Positions 15,076 through 22,089 of a stretch of 31,627 bases of DNA are shown here, piece by piece (position 1 is the first letter of the stretch; each line of letters begins with the position of its first letter). The stretch covers positions 1 to 31,627 of IMG/VR virus record IMGVR_UViG_3300030012_000506; one strand, written 5' to 3'. A program made the position numbers and the translations under genes. The notes beneath the pieces are model-generated. The model ran no database searches. It was given only the letters and a program-made list of their open reading frames with translations, and had not been told where the DNA came from. This DNA comes from a virus.

Positions 15076-15528
15076 CTACCTTTTAAGGCGTAGGTAGTGT
15101 GTTGGTTCTCTTTCAATGTCATCCACTGTACCACTACTGTCCGCATCATATTCTAATCCGTCTCTCAATACTAGATCTATTTCACGTTCATATTCTTTTC
15201 TATAGAACTCCATTTTACGTTCAAACAGATCTGTCTCTGGTTCAAATTTTGCTAATTTTGGATAGATATGATACCCTAACGCATGATAGGCTGTTGCCCT
15301 TGTTAGTTGTGAAGCAGTATACAGGTCTTCGTCTGGCTCTAGGTTGTTACCAGCTAATTTTTTTATATCGTATACGTTGATTGAATAAGTGGGCCACCAG
15401 CGGATCCTTAGATCTCTAAAAACATCTGATTGTGCTTTTGTGATTTCAGCATCAAAGTCTTGGATGCCGTAGTTTAAAATATCTGGTTCGTAATCTTGTA
15501 CGTCACTTATTGTTGCTAATGTTGGCAT
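15076..15528 (-). CDS. Head-tail connector (neck) protein
   Basis: 150 residues, helical, beginning with ATISDVQDYEPDILNYG and containing QLTRATAYHALGYHIYPKL (about 80-98), as in the adaptor proteins that dock under the portal. It is the first gene of the neck-tail transcript: a GATAAATA motif at 15583-15576 and a terminator at 15594-15619 separate it from the capsid gene. AGGAGGAAG precedes the ATG. A DSSG variant of the DSAG motif is near residue 130. Confidence 0.65.
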   Translation of the reverse strand: MPTLATISDVQDYEPDILNYGIQDFDAEITKAQSDVFRDLRIRWWPTYSINVYDIKKLAGNNLEPDEDLYTASQLTRATAYHALGYHIYPKLAKFEPETDLFERKMEFYRKEYEREIDLVLRDGLEYDADSSGTVDDIEREPTHYLRLKR

Positions 15529-15575
15529 GAGGTACTTCCTCCTATTATGGTATAAGGTACTGCCCTATCCATGTA

Positions 15576-15583
15576 TATTTATC
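15576..15583 (-). promoter_or_regulatory. Late promoter motif GATAAATA before the neck-tail genes
   Basis: The octamer lies about 48 nt upstream of the connector start and directly downstream of the capsid terminator, the expected place to restart transcription of the tail block. Confidence 0.7.
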
Positions 15584-15593
15584 AGTTGTAAAA

Positions 15594-15619
15594 GAATAGG
15601 GGGCAAAATCCCCCTATTC
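15594..15619 (-). terminator. Intrinsic terminator after the capsid gene
   Basis: A perfect 10-bp stem, GAATAGGGGG (15594-15603) with CCCCCTATTC (15610-15619) and a 6-nt loop, lies 13 nt after the capsid stop. On the minus strand the stem is followed by TTTTAC, a short U-tract. It would separate abundant capsid mRNA from the tail transcript. Confidence 0.8.
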
Positions 15620-15632
15620 AATATCTTTACGA

Positions 15633-16487
15633 TTACTGTTGGTCGTCTGCGATCAACTTAACGCCATAAGCGTCAAACAGTTCTGCGGAACCATAAGCCA
15701 TTGTACCAACGATTTCATCAGCTCTTGCTGAAGCATCTCTTTGTGTTTCAATTCTCATGTTACGCTTAACCATGTAGCCAATTGCGTCTTGAGCAAATAC
15801 AGCACCTACACCAGCACCAGCTGAGTCAGGTGTTGCGTCAGTGATTACTGTTGACTCAAAAATGTCAATACCAGCAAGTCTGCCTACAAAACCGTCTCTA
15901 AGTGCGATATTACCAATGTCACTTAGGTTGTGTGACATAGTAGCACCTGCGTTAGTTAACAGTTTCTTAAGCTGTAATGCTTGGTTTGGTGAAATAACAG
16001 CAACATATGGACCAGGTGCCTTGTTATTCTTAAGAGTAGCGGATGCTTTGAAAAAGTCCTCTACTGAAAGCTCAGCATCTCCAGAACCTACTGAATTTGA
16101 AAAGCCTTGGAATAATGTAGCTAAATCTGTGTCCACTTTTACTGCCATTGCGTCACCCATTTGACGTCCAATAGCCGCGGCTACGTCTTCGTTTGCTGAC
16201 TCTTTTGCCAAGTCAGTTAATTCAACCATAACACCTACTTCAGCGGCTGTAATAGTTTTTGAAGTTGTGTTAAAAGCTGTGTTAGACATATCAGTACCGT
16301 CTGTTAAAGCGGCGGCTGATAATGATGGATAGATTGGAACCTGTGCTGTTAGGCCTGGTGTTCCAGTCATATCATATTGTTTTACGAGCGGTCTGATTAC
16401 TGTTCTCTCTGAAAGAGTGAATAATGCCGCTTGTACCATATTAGCGTATAGTTCACTTAATACACTTGCGGTTGCTTCTTGTGCCAT
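15633..16487 (-). CDS. Major capsid protein
   Basis: 284 residues. The helical N-terminus (SVLSELYANMVQAALFTLSE) leads into an alpha/beta core with TPGLTAQVPIYPSL and an alternation typical of HK97-fold shells of the P22/N4-gp56-like type; the protein downstream of scaffold and upstream of the neck genes is expected to be the shell. AAGGAG precedes the ATG, and a strong terminator follows. One DSAG (TPDSAGAG, about residue 225) precedes a C-terminal strand region. No protease gene is visible, consistent with a scaffold-directed assembly without a cleaved delta domain. Confidence 0.85.
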   Translation of the reverse strand: MAQEATASVLSELYANMVQAALFTLSERTVIRPLVKQYDMTGTPGLTAQVPIYPSLSAAALTDGTDMSNTAFNTTSKTITAAEVGVMVELTDLAKESANEDVAAAIGRQMGDAMAVKVDTDLATLFQGFSNSVGSGDAELSVEDFFKASATLKNNKAPGPYVAVISPNQALQLKKLLTNAGATMSHNLSDIGNIALRDGFVGRLAGIDIFESTVITDATPDSAGAGVGAVFAQDAIGYMVKRNMRIETQRDASARADEIVGTMAYGSAELFDAYGVKLIADDQQ

Positions 16488-16510
16488 AATGTTTCTCCTT
16501 TAGTAGCAAT

Positions 16511-17203
16511 TTAAATACGGATGCCACGATTTTTCATGATCTCCGCATATTGTGCCCTATCTGCGGGCTTGTTCATATCCAACTTGGATATGTCATTGTC
16601 TACCACAGGTTGCTTACCTATTCCGTTACTAGATCCAGCACCACTTGGTCCTGCCTGTACGAAATGCGGGTTTGCTGTAAGGAATTCATTTACCAGTTGT
16701 GATACTTGAATTGGTTTACCCATTTCATCATATCTTACCTGTCCATTTGCGTCCACTACGTCAATAGCACCTGCTTCATTCAGCTTGATCTGTCCTTTTA
16801 ACAATGAAGTCACTTGTTGTGGATTCACTGCCTTTTGACTACTTGCCTCATTTAACAAAGTACCGTCAACCTTGATACTGTGTAGTTCGTTCTCATACTG
16901 TTTGATCTTGCCTGTGAATTTCTCCGCCTGCTCAGCCAACAGTTTTTCGTACTCACCACGTTTCTCAAGTTCTTCCTTCTTGCGTTGCTCTTCAGCTTCA
17001 ACAAGATTCTTGTAGTGGTCTAGATCCACGCCTGAATATTGCTTTTCAAACTTGGCTCTTTCTCTTGCCACCCTATCCGCAACAATGCGATTTACATCAT
17101 CTTGGTTAAAGGTGTCATCCTTTACGACCTGCGTTTCTGCTACCTGCTGTTCTTGTGGAGAAGCAGTTGTCTCCGTTTTTTCCGCTTGGTTTTCTGCGTC
17201 CAT
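16511..17203 (-). CDS. Capsid scaffolding protein
   Basis: 230 residues, highly charged. A Glu/Gln-rich N-terminus, then VNRIVADRVARERAKFEKQ (about 38-56) and a long coiled coil with EEQRKKEELEKRGEYEKLLA (about 72-91) match the GP20/DUF4355-like scaffold family. The C-terminal part is less structured and ends with a basic tail (MKNRGIRI). It precedes the capsid gene by 23 nt and follows a consensus TATAAATA late motif at 17263-17270. Confidence 0.85.
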   Translation of the reverse strand: MDAENQAEKTETTASPQEQQVAETQVVKDDTFNQDDVNRIVADRVARERAKFEKQYSGVDLDHYKNLVEAEEQRKKEELEKRGEYEKLLAEQAEKFTGKIKQYENELHSIKVDGTLLNEASSQKAVNPQQVTSLLKGQIKLNEAGAIDVVDANGQVRYDEMGKPIQVSQLVNEFLTANPHFVQAGPSGAGSSNGIGKQPVVDNDISKLDMNKPADRAQYAEIMKNRGIRI

Positions 17204-17262
17204 TATATACCTCTTTCTAATTGGTTGAGTTCTACCACCTGCCCTCTATTAGCAGTATGTTG

Positions 17263-17270
17263 TATTTATA
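17263..17270 (-). promoter_or_regulatory. Late promoter motif TATAAATA before scaffold and capsid genes
   Basis: An exact T4-type late octamer, about 60 nt upstream of the scaffold start. This is the strongest form among the intergenic motifs in the window, in front of the genes expected to be most highly expressed. Confidence 0.75.
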
Positions 17271-17289
17271 CAATTGAGATAAAAACAAA

Positions 17290-17442
17290 CTATTTACGGC
17301 GTCTTCCGCCACGGTTTGTCTTTTTCTTCTTCTTTTTTCCACCACGCATTGCCATGATATCTCTCCCTATTGATTTTAATTTAAACCTACGCTTTCGCAT
17401 ACGTTCGCCTTGGAGTCCTCCAAGACTTGACGCAGTAATCAT
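17290..17442 (-). CDS. Polybasic small protein, 50 residues, with nested start
   Basis: The ATG at 17442 forms ATGA with the stop of the upstream gene and follows AAAGGA. The product ends with a poly-Lys/Arg tail (six consecutive Lys, then NRGGRRRK). An in-frame ATG at 17355 is preceded by TAGGGAGAGATATC, a better ribosome site than the first, and would make a 21-residue peptide, MAMRGG plus the basic tail. Such peptides may bind packaged DNA or RNA. No family recognised. Confidence 0.6.
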   Translation of the reverse strand: MITASSLGGLQGERMRKRRFKLKSIGRDIMAMRGGKKKKKKTNRGGRRRK

Positions 17443-17735
17443 TTGCGTCCTTTCTTTAGAATGTTTCTGGCCCAGCTTAATCCTGCGTTGCCTCCCCATC
17501 CTAAATAAGCCTGTGTGCCAGGTGTGTTTTTACCTGGCTTGTAATATGCTTTTGCTCTACTTAAAAAACTAAAAGTTCTTTTTACTGTTGCCATAGATAC
17601 ATTTGTACCTTTGCTGTATTGATTTGCCCTTGCTAATCCAACTGGTGTCATGCCCTTACGACTTGCTGGTGCTTTGTTTCTAAGTGCCAATGCTCTCTTG
17701 GCGTTACGCATCATAGCTTTGGTTGGTTTAGGCAT
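17439..17735 (-). CDS. Small basic phage protein of the packaging region
   Basis: 98 residues. The pattern of a basic N-terminal helix (MMRNAKRALALRNKAP), then GMTPVGLARANQYSKG and a WGGNAGLSWA motif near the C-terminus matches a family of small basic proteins often found near portal and capsid genes in phages. Start is ATG at 17735, one base from the stop of the Lys-rich 31-mer. Function is unknown; the C-terminal aromatic-glycine motif is well conserved in the family as I know it. Confidence 0.65.
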   Translation of the reverse strand: MPKPTKAMMRNAKRALALRNKAPASRKGMTPVGLARANQYSKGTNVSMATVKRTFSFLSRAKAYYKPGKNTPGTQAYLGWGGNAGLSWARNILKKGRK

Positions 17736-17831
17736 TTACTTCTTCTTTTTGCTTTTCAATATTGCTTTTTGTAAAGCCATTGGCAATTTTTTTTGTTTTG
17801 CTGTTAGGCCTTTTGTTTTTTTCTTTGCCAT
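17736..17831 (-). CDS. Lys-rich 31-residue protein
   Basis: MAKKKTKGLTAKQKKLPMAL and a final KSKKKK. The ATG at 17831 forms TAATG with the stop of the upstream gene, and GAGGAGAAAAAGAT gives a strong ribosome site. Too short for a usual ORF list, but start, stop and spacing fit the gene chain. Over one third of the residues are Lys. Likely binds nucleic acid; no direct evidence. Confidence 0.7.
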   Translation of the reverse strand: MAKKKTKGLTAKQKKLPMALQKAILKSKKKK

Positions 17832-18076
17832 TATCTTTTTCTCCTCATGCTTCTACGCAGATCCAAATCATGTTTTCTTGATCCTCTAATAAAACTGTTT
17901 ACTCTGCCCATTGCCCATTGTGCCATTCCTATGCCTGGTCTTGATCCTGAACTTAAAAACGCACCCTGTCCACGACGGAATACCTTACGCAAAGTACCAA
18001 GAGGTATGCCACTGCGTTTTGCTTTGGCTTGTAAACTTTTAACGACGCTTTGTCTTAATGGTTTTCTTTTTGCCAA
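17831..18076 (-). CDS. Small basic protein (DUF5824-like)
   Basis: 81 residues from a TTG start at 18076, chosen because AGGAG lies 8 nt upstream of it; an earlier in-frame TTG (18094) would put that site inside the gene. The sequence SGIPLGTLRKVFRRGQGAFL (about 25-44) and AQWAMGRVNSFIRG, ending with DLDLRR, matches a small family I recall as DUF5824, widespread in phages. Overlaps the preceding gene by 38 nt. Function unknown. Confidence 0.7.
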   Translation of the reverse strand: MAKRKPLRQSVVKSLQAKAKRSGIPLGTLRKVFRRGQGAFLSSGSRPGIGMAQWAMGRVNSFIRGSRKHDLDLRRSMRRKR

Positions 18077-18263
18077 GACTAACTCTCCTATCAATTAAAC
18101 TTTGCGGTATTCTTTTGCCTGCTTTGGCCAAACTGCTTATTTGTTTTTGAAGACGTGCTACGGCGCTTCTACGTGCGCCTGTGAGCCCACTTAGATACTT
18201 TTTAGGTATACCCGTTTTCTTGTCTTTTGGTACCCGTCTTCTAGATGATTTCTTTGATGCCAT
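18039..18263 (-). CDS. Small basic protein (DUF5872-like)
   Basis: 74 residues with a Lys/Arg-rich N-terminus, then TGIPKKYLSGLTGARRSA (about 17-34), a helix and a basic tail. The GIPKKYLSGL string recalls DUF5872-type proteins in phages and large DNA viruses. Part of a run of five consecutive small basic proteins between the holin-like gene and scaffold. Overlaps its neighbours on both sides (23 and 38 nt), so the group is translationally coupled. Confidence 0.6.
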   Translation of the reverse strand: MASKKSSRRRVPKDKKTGIPKKYLSGLTGARRSAVARLQKQISSLAKAGKRIPQSLIDRRVSLGKKKTIKTKRR

Positions 18264-18441
18264 CCAAATATCCCATACTCATGCCTATTGCTGATAGGCT
18301 AACTATTACACTAACTGTTATCAAAAACAATCCAATCTTTGTGTATATGTTAAGATGCTTTAGATGATTGTCTACTATAAGGTCTAGCTTGTCCTCAATC
18401 CTAGACATACGCTTTTCCAAATCTGTTATTTCAACTTTCAT
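18241..18441 (-). CDS. Small membrane protein, holin-like
   Basis: 66 residues. A coiled-coil N-terminus (VEITDLEKRMSRIEDKLDLI) is followed by one hydrophobic segment, IGLFLITVSVIVSLSAIGMS (about 37-56), and a short hydrophilic end. This layout resembles XhlA-type hemolysin/holin proteins. No endolysin is in the window, so the lysis role rests on topology alone. Alternatives are a membrane anchor for virion assembly. Overlaps both neighbours by about 10-23 nt. Confidence 0.45.
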   Translation of the reverse strand: MKVEITDLEKRMSRIEDKLDLIVDNHLKHLNIYTKIGLFLITVSVIVSLSAIGMSMGYLDGIKEII

Positions 18442-18682
18442 TTATGCCCTCCCAACTTGGATGTTCTTGCCATCCTAGTGTTTTGCTACGTTCCAATATT
18501 TCCTTACGTCTTGTTCTACATAGATGGAACAGTTCTAGTAGATTCTTTCTTGCCCTCACGCCTGCCGCCTTAGAATCTTTTGTTTCAAATTTTTGTATGT
18601 TTTCATTATACTCTGCCAACACTTGCCTAATGTGTTTTTCAGTGCCATGTATAAAGTCCCTATCTGGTACATACTTACCCAT
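18431..18682 (-). CDS. Small helical basic protein (histone H1-like phage family)
   Basis: 83 residues from ATG at 18682; an in-frame TTG at 18697 would add five. The middle (DSKAAGVRARKNLLELFHL, then CRTRRKEILE) matches a group of small phage proteins often labelled histone H1-like because of the RARKxLxEL-RRKEI helix. Overlaps the portal stop by 8 nt. Probably helical and nucleic-acid or portal associated; role unproven. Confidence 0.6.
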   Translation of the reverse strand: MGKYVPDRDFIHGTEKHIRQVLAEYNENIQKFETKDSKAAGVRARKNLLELFHLCRTRRKEILERSKTLGWQEHPSWEGINES

Positions 18683-20186
18683 CCTGATTATTCCCAAAGA
18701 AGTTTGCTATCTCTGGATGTAATTCTAATATCTGTTCGTTGGTATAACCTTGTTCTAACATTTCTCTCATATGTGCTATCATGTCCTGTGGATTTTCCAT
18801 AGGTGGATGTGTCATAGCTGTTTGTAAAGGTTGTTGAGGTGCCTCATATGGCTCCTCCATTATTGTTTCATATATTTCTTTGTCCAATGCGTCAACAATA
18901 TTAGGATCAGCAATATTTGCCTCCTTGGCTAATTTTAACATTGCCACATCATTTGCTTTGTCCTGTATTGAGAATGACCTAGCATATTCTATTTCACCAT
19001 TCCATACATTGCCTTGATACATTGCCCAACAACGCCAAATTTGTTCTTCAGCGTGTTCATAGTTCATTGCGAAGTCTGCCAATTTAGCATTAAGCATTTG
19101 GAACTCCGTTTGTAATCCTATACCTGACAAACGTCTGCTTTCAATAGAACGTATTCCTCCCAAACAGGCCATTCTATCAATTGCTTCTACCCTCTTATCC
19201 ATTGCGTTTATTAAGCTGTCAATACTTGCTCCATTAGGCTGTAGCAAATATGGTTTTAGTCCTGGATCAGCACCTTGTGGTATTTGTATGATGGATCCTG
19301 CTCCAGCCGCCGCTTCAACGCCTACTTCTTTTACAAGTGATGGATGGTTAGTTAGCCTAATAATTTGCTCCATCTCACTTGAATATTCATTTAATTCTTT
19401 TTGTATGTCTGCTATGTCGCCTACAGCACTTATACCTATGCCACGTATGTTTGAACGCTGTGCGTAAACACAAACAGCAGGAACCCTACCTAATTCATTT
19501 GGTATTGTTTCTACTAGGTCTGCTTCTTTTTCATCTGCGTCAATTAGGTATACATTTATTTCTTCAGGAGTGTATTCTCTAATGTACTGTTTGTTGTCTG
19601 CTATTTCTTCTTTAACTTTTAGGTAGTTAAGAACATACAATCCGTTGGTAAGTCTGTCATAGCTCCAATCCAATACGTTGTCAGGAGTAAACATAGAAAC
19701 GTAAGGACGTATTGACTGTTCTAGTTCATCTGCCCTTGTTCTTGTTACAACGTTTGGTTTATCTATAACAACCCAAGCATTACCATACACCATTGCGAAA
19801 GCACTTAGGTCTTTCATAAAACTTTCAAAGCTTCTGCCATCCAGGTCAGCATCTTTTAGGAATGGTTGTAGTCCAGGATCATTTGCTATTGATCCATAAT
19901 CTCTTTTTACTTCCTTACGGAACAAGAAACTGTTGTATATACCAACAACGCTTTTTACATGATTGTCTAGTCCTATCATGCGTAAACGTTTTTCGTAATC
20001 GTCTCTGCTTTCGTAATAGTATGGTTCTAGGTATTTGCCAGTGTAGTAGTCGTAACCACCTTGGAAACTGTCTCCTAAAAACAACCATCTGTTTATGTAG
20101 TGTTTGTATGCTGTATGTGATTCAACCAAATAATCTATATTTTGTACTGAACCACCTTTTATTATTCTGTCTCTTATTGCTGGCAT
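18675..20186 (-). CDS. Portal protein
   Basis: 503 residues, the usual length for SPP1/HK97-type portals. N-terminal YKHYINRWLFLGDSFQGG and a following KRLRMIGLDNHVKSVVGIYN suit the DUF4055-like portal group; the stretch SFMKDLSAFAMVYGNAWVVI (about 134-153) is a typical portal wing/stem helix. The C-terminus is Gln/Met/Pro-rich. It follows the large terminase by a one-base overlap (TAATG). Forms the dodecameric DNA channel to which terminase and neck dock. Confidence 0.85.
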   Translation of the reverse strand: MPAIRDRIIKGGSVQNIDYLVESHTAYKHYINRWLFLGDSFQGGYDYYTGKYLEPYYYESRDDYEKRLRMIGLDNHVKSVVGIYNSFLFRKEVKRDYGSIANDPGLQPFLKDADLDGRSFESFMKDLSAFAMVYGNAWVVIDKPNVVTRTRADELEQSIRPYVSMFTPDNVLDWSYDRLTNGLYVLNYLKVKEEIADNKQYIREYTPEEINVYLIDADEKEADLVETIPNELGRVPAVCVYAQRSNIRGIGISAVGDIADIQKELNEYSSEMEQIIRLTNHPSLVKEVGVEAAAGAGSIIQIPQGADPGLKPYLLQPNGASIDSLINAMDKRVEAIDRMACLGGIRSIESRRLSGIGLQTEFQMLNAKLADFAMNYEHAEEQIWRCWAMYQGNVWNGEIEYARSFSIQDKANDVAMLKLAKEANIADPNIVDALDKEIYETIMEEPYEAPQQPLQTAMTHPPMENPQDMIAHMREMLEQGYTNEQILELHPEIANFFGNNQDG

Positions 20187-21436
20187 TAGCTATATCTCCT
20201 GTTATGTGTACTACCAGAAAATGCCCAACGTTGTGGTTCTGAAGTAGTGTGTTCTGTTCTAAGTGGGAACAAGAAGTCACACAAATAACCAACGGCATCT
20301 GCCATATGGTCTAATTCACCGTCCTTTTCAATTACGGACGTACCTGGTTTGTATACCATCTTTTCTAAACTACTTATAATGTTTCTACACTTAGGGTCAA
20401 CGAACAAGGTGCGTGTTCCCTGCGTGTTCTTTAATTTTGCGTTTACAGAGTTTACCCTGTCTCTGATCGCTGTGTGACTGTTTCTGACCTTTACTGTGAA
20501 TCCTGCGTTTTGTAGGATAGAAATATCTGTGCGTCCACCAGCTGATGTTTTTCTTTGTCTACCTGCTGGATCTGGATACATTATTATTCTTGAATTTGGA
20601 TATCTACGTTTTATTTCATCACAAGCTTCATCTGTGTTTGAGCCTCTAATACATATCTCATCTATAAAGTTTATTGTGTTGCCTTCAATAACTGATATTG
20701 CTACACTCATTGGATCAATGTTAAAGTCTATGCCGCAATGTATTTCTCTTGTGTCCATATTGTTACAAGGCATAATAGTTTGTTCTCTGTCAAAGTTGTA
20801 ATAAACAACACCACTATAGGTTGTAAACGTTGCCAAGTATTCTTGTTCAAACGTTCTTTCATCCATATCCCTTTTTGCCGCTTCAACTTCTGTAGCAGGA
20901 ACTTGTCCACCTTCTACAGTTGTGTATGTAAAACTTTCCCAGTCATTTGTTATGCCTGCCATTGAATACATTTCATGGCTCCATGATCCTACGCCTCTTG
21001 GTGTGCCTAAAAACAATGCGTGTCCATCCTTATCTGATAGGGTTGGTCTAAGCACTTCTGTAAATGCTTTTGGTTCAATGTCTTGAAATTCATCTAACAC
21101 TAAAAAGTCCAATCCAACTCCTCTCAAACTGTCAGGAGCATCTGCTCCTTTTAAATATATTTTACTACCATTCTTAAGACGTAAGTACATCTCAGCTTCA
21201 TTGGTAGCATCTACCCAACGCAAGGACTTTAATCTATCCTTTAGTTGGTCCCAAACAATGTTCTTTGCCATCCTGTAGCTGGGTGCTACATACCAAACCA
21301 ATTTATCTGGTTGGCTGGCAAAACGTGCCAATTCTCTCATTGCCACGTGTGTCTTACCAAATCTACGTCCAGTAACCGCTACGCGGAATCTGGCTTCTGA
21401 ATCACATATACTCTTTTGAGGGGTGCTCAAAGGCAT
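20186..21436 (-). CDS. terL: Terminase large subunit
   Basis: 416 residues. Walker A GRRFGKT at 23-29, Walker B FLVLDE at about 111-116, coupling motif FLGTPRG at about 151-157. The C-terminal RNase H-like nuclease has the acidic residues HCGIDFNIDP, MYPDP and DHMADAVGY. Both the ATPase and nuclease active sites look intact. It pumps and cuts DNA at the portal. Starts one base after the small subunit stop. Confidence 0.95.
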   Translation of the reverse strand: MPLSTPQKSICDSEARFRVAVTGRRFGKTHVAMRELARFASQPDKLVWYVAPSYRMAKNIVWDQLKDRLKSLRWVDATNEAEMYLRLKNGSKIYLKGADAPDSLRGVGLDFLVLDEFQDIEPKAFTEVLRPTLSDKDGHALFLGTPRGVGSWSHEMYSMAGITNDWESFTYTTVEGGQVPATEVEAAKRDMDERTFEQEYLATFTTYSGVVYYNFDREQTIMPCNNMDTREIHCGIDFNIDPMSVAISVIEGNTINFIDEICIRGSNTDEACDEIKRRYPNSRIIMYPDPAGRQRKTSAGGRTDISILQNAGFTVKVRNSHTAIRDRVNSVNAKLKNTQGTRTLFVDPKCRNIISSLEKMVYKPGTSVIEKDGELDHMADAVGYLCDFLFPLRTEHTTSEPQRWAFSGSTHNRRYS

Positions 21437-21757
21437 TTAGTCCTCCCAAGGTAATGGCATTTTATTTTCACTGTCCTCTGGTGTATCCTTCATACCAAGG
21501 TACTGCTTTGATAAGAAAATTTGAATCCTTGTGTCCCCGTTCATTGCCTTTTCCCACATAGCTCGCCTTAATGTTTTTTTGCCTTCTTGTTTGCCTTTGT
21601 CTAATATACTTCCAAATCTTTTTCTTAAAGTTGCGGCAGTTGTTCCAACTACCTCAGCAATCTCTTGATCTGAGCATTGGATACAAGACAGTTTGTACAC
21701 AAGATCTCTATCTATGGTCTTGTATTTCCTGTTTGTATTTTGCTCTTGTTTTGACAT
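21437..21757 (-). CDS. terS: Terminase small subunit
   Basis: 106 residues. A helix-turn-helix-like region, SDQEIAEVVGTTAATLRKRF (about 29-48), is followed by helices of the oligomerisation core and a short acidic C-terminal tail (EDSENKMPLPWED). The usual role is recognising the packaging site and regulating the large subunit. Located directly upstream of the large terminase, abutting it. Confidence 0.85.
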   Translation of the reverse strand: MSKQEQNTNRKYKTIDRDLVYKLSCIQCSDQEIAEVVGTTAATLRKRFGSILDKGKQEGKKTLRRAMWEKAMNGDTRIQIFLSKQYLGMKDTPEDSENKMPLPWED

Positions 21758-22089
21758 TATGCTTGTCTCTCCACGACTTTTACTCTAATGTTTCTTGAAT
21801 CCTTTTTGCTGTTATCAGTAACAATTCTATACTCAACATTGTAAATGTTGCCTGCCGTACCAGCACTTAAAAATGCTGTAGCCAATGTATTTGTGTTTGT
21901 TGTACTGTCAACGGCCAATGGACTCCCATCTCCTGATATTGTTTCAACTGTTACTGTGGCACTTGAAATAACTTCTCCACTTGGCATCCAGTTGGACCAA
22001 TCCAGGGTGTAGTCAAGCACAGCGAATGGATCTTTTTCAATGTAAGCTCCAACTCTATCCTGCTTGAATCCTGTTAGTGTATGTCCCAT
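21757..22089 (-). CDS. Ig-like/BACON-type virion surface protein
   Basis: 110 residues, beta-rich. YIEKDPFAVLDYTLDWSNWM (about 16-35), then ISSATVTVE and NVEYRIVTDNSKKDSRNIRV, match a common small phage structural protein in which a 'D-YT-DWS-W' motif starts an Ig-like fold. In other phages it lies near head or neck genes and is found in virions. Overlaps its neighbours by one base each (TAATG). Function inferred. Confidence 0.6.
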   Translation of the reverse strand: MGHTLTGFKQDRVGAYIEKDPFAVLDYTLDWSNWMPSGEVISSATVTVETISGDGSPLAVDSTTNTNTLATAFLSAGTAGNIYNVEYRIVTDNSKKDSRNIRVKVVERQA

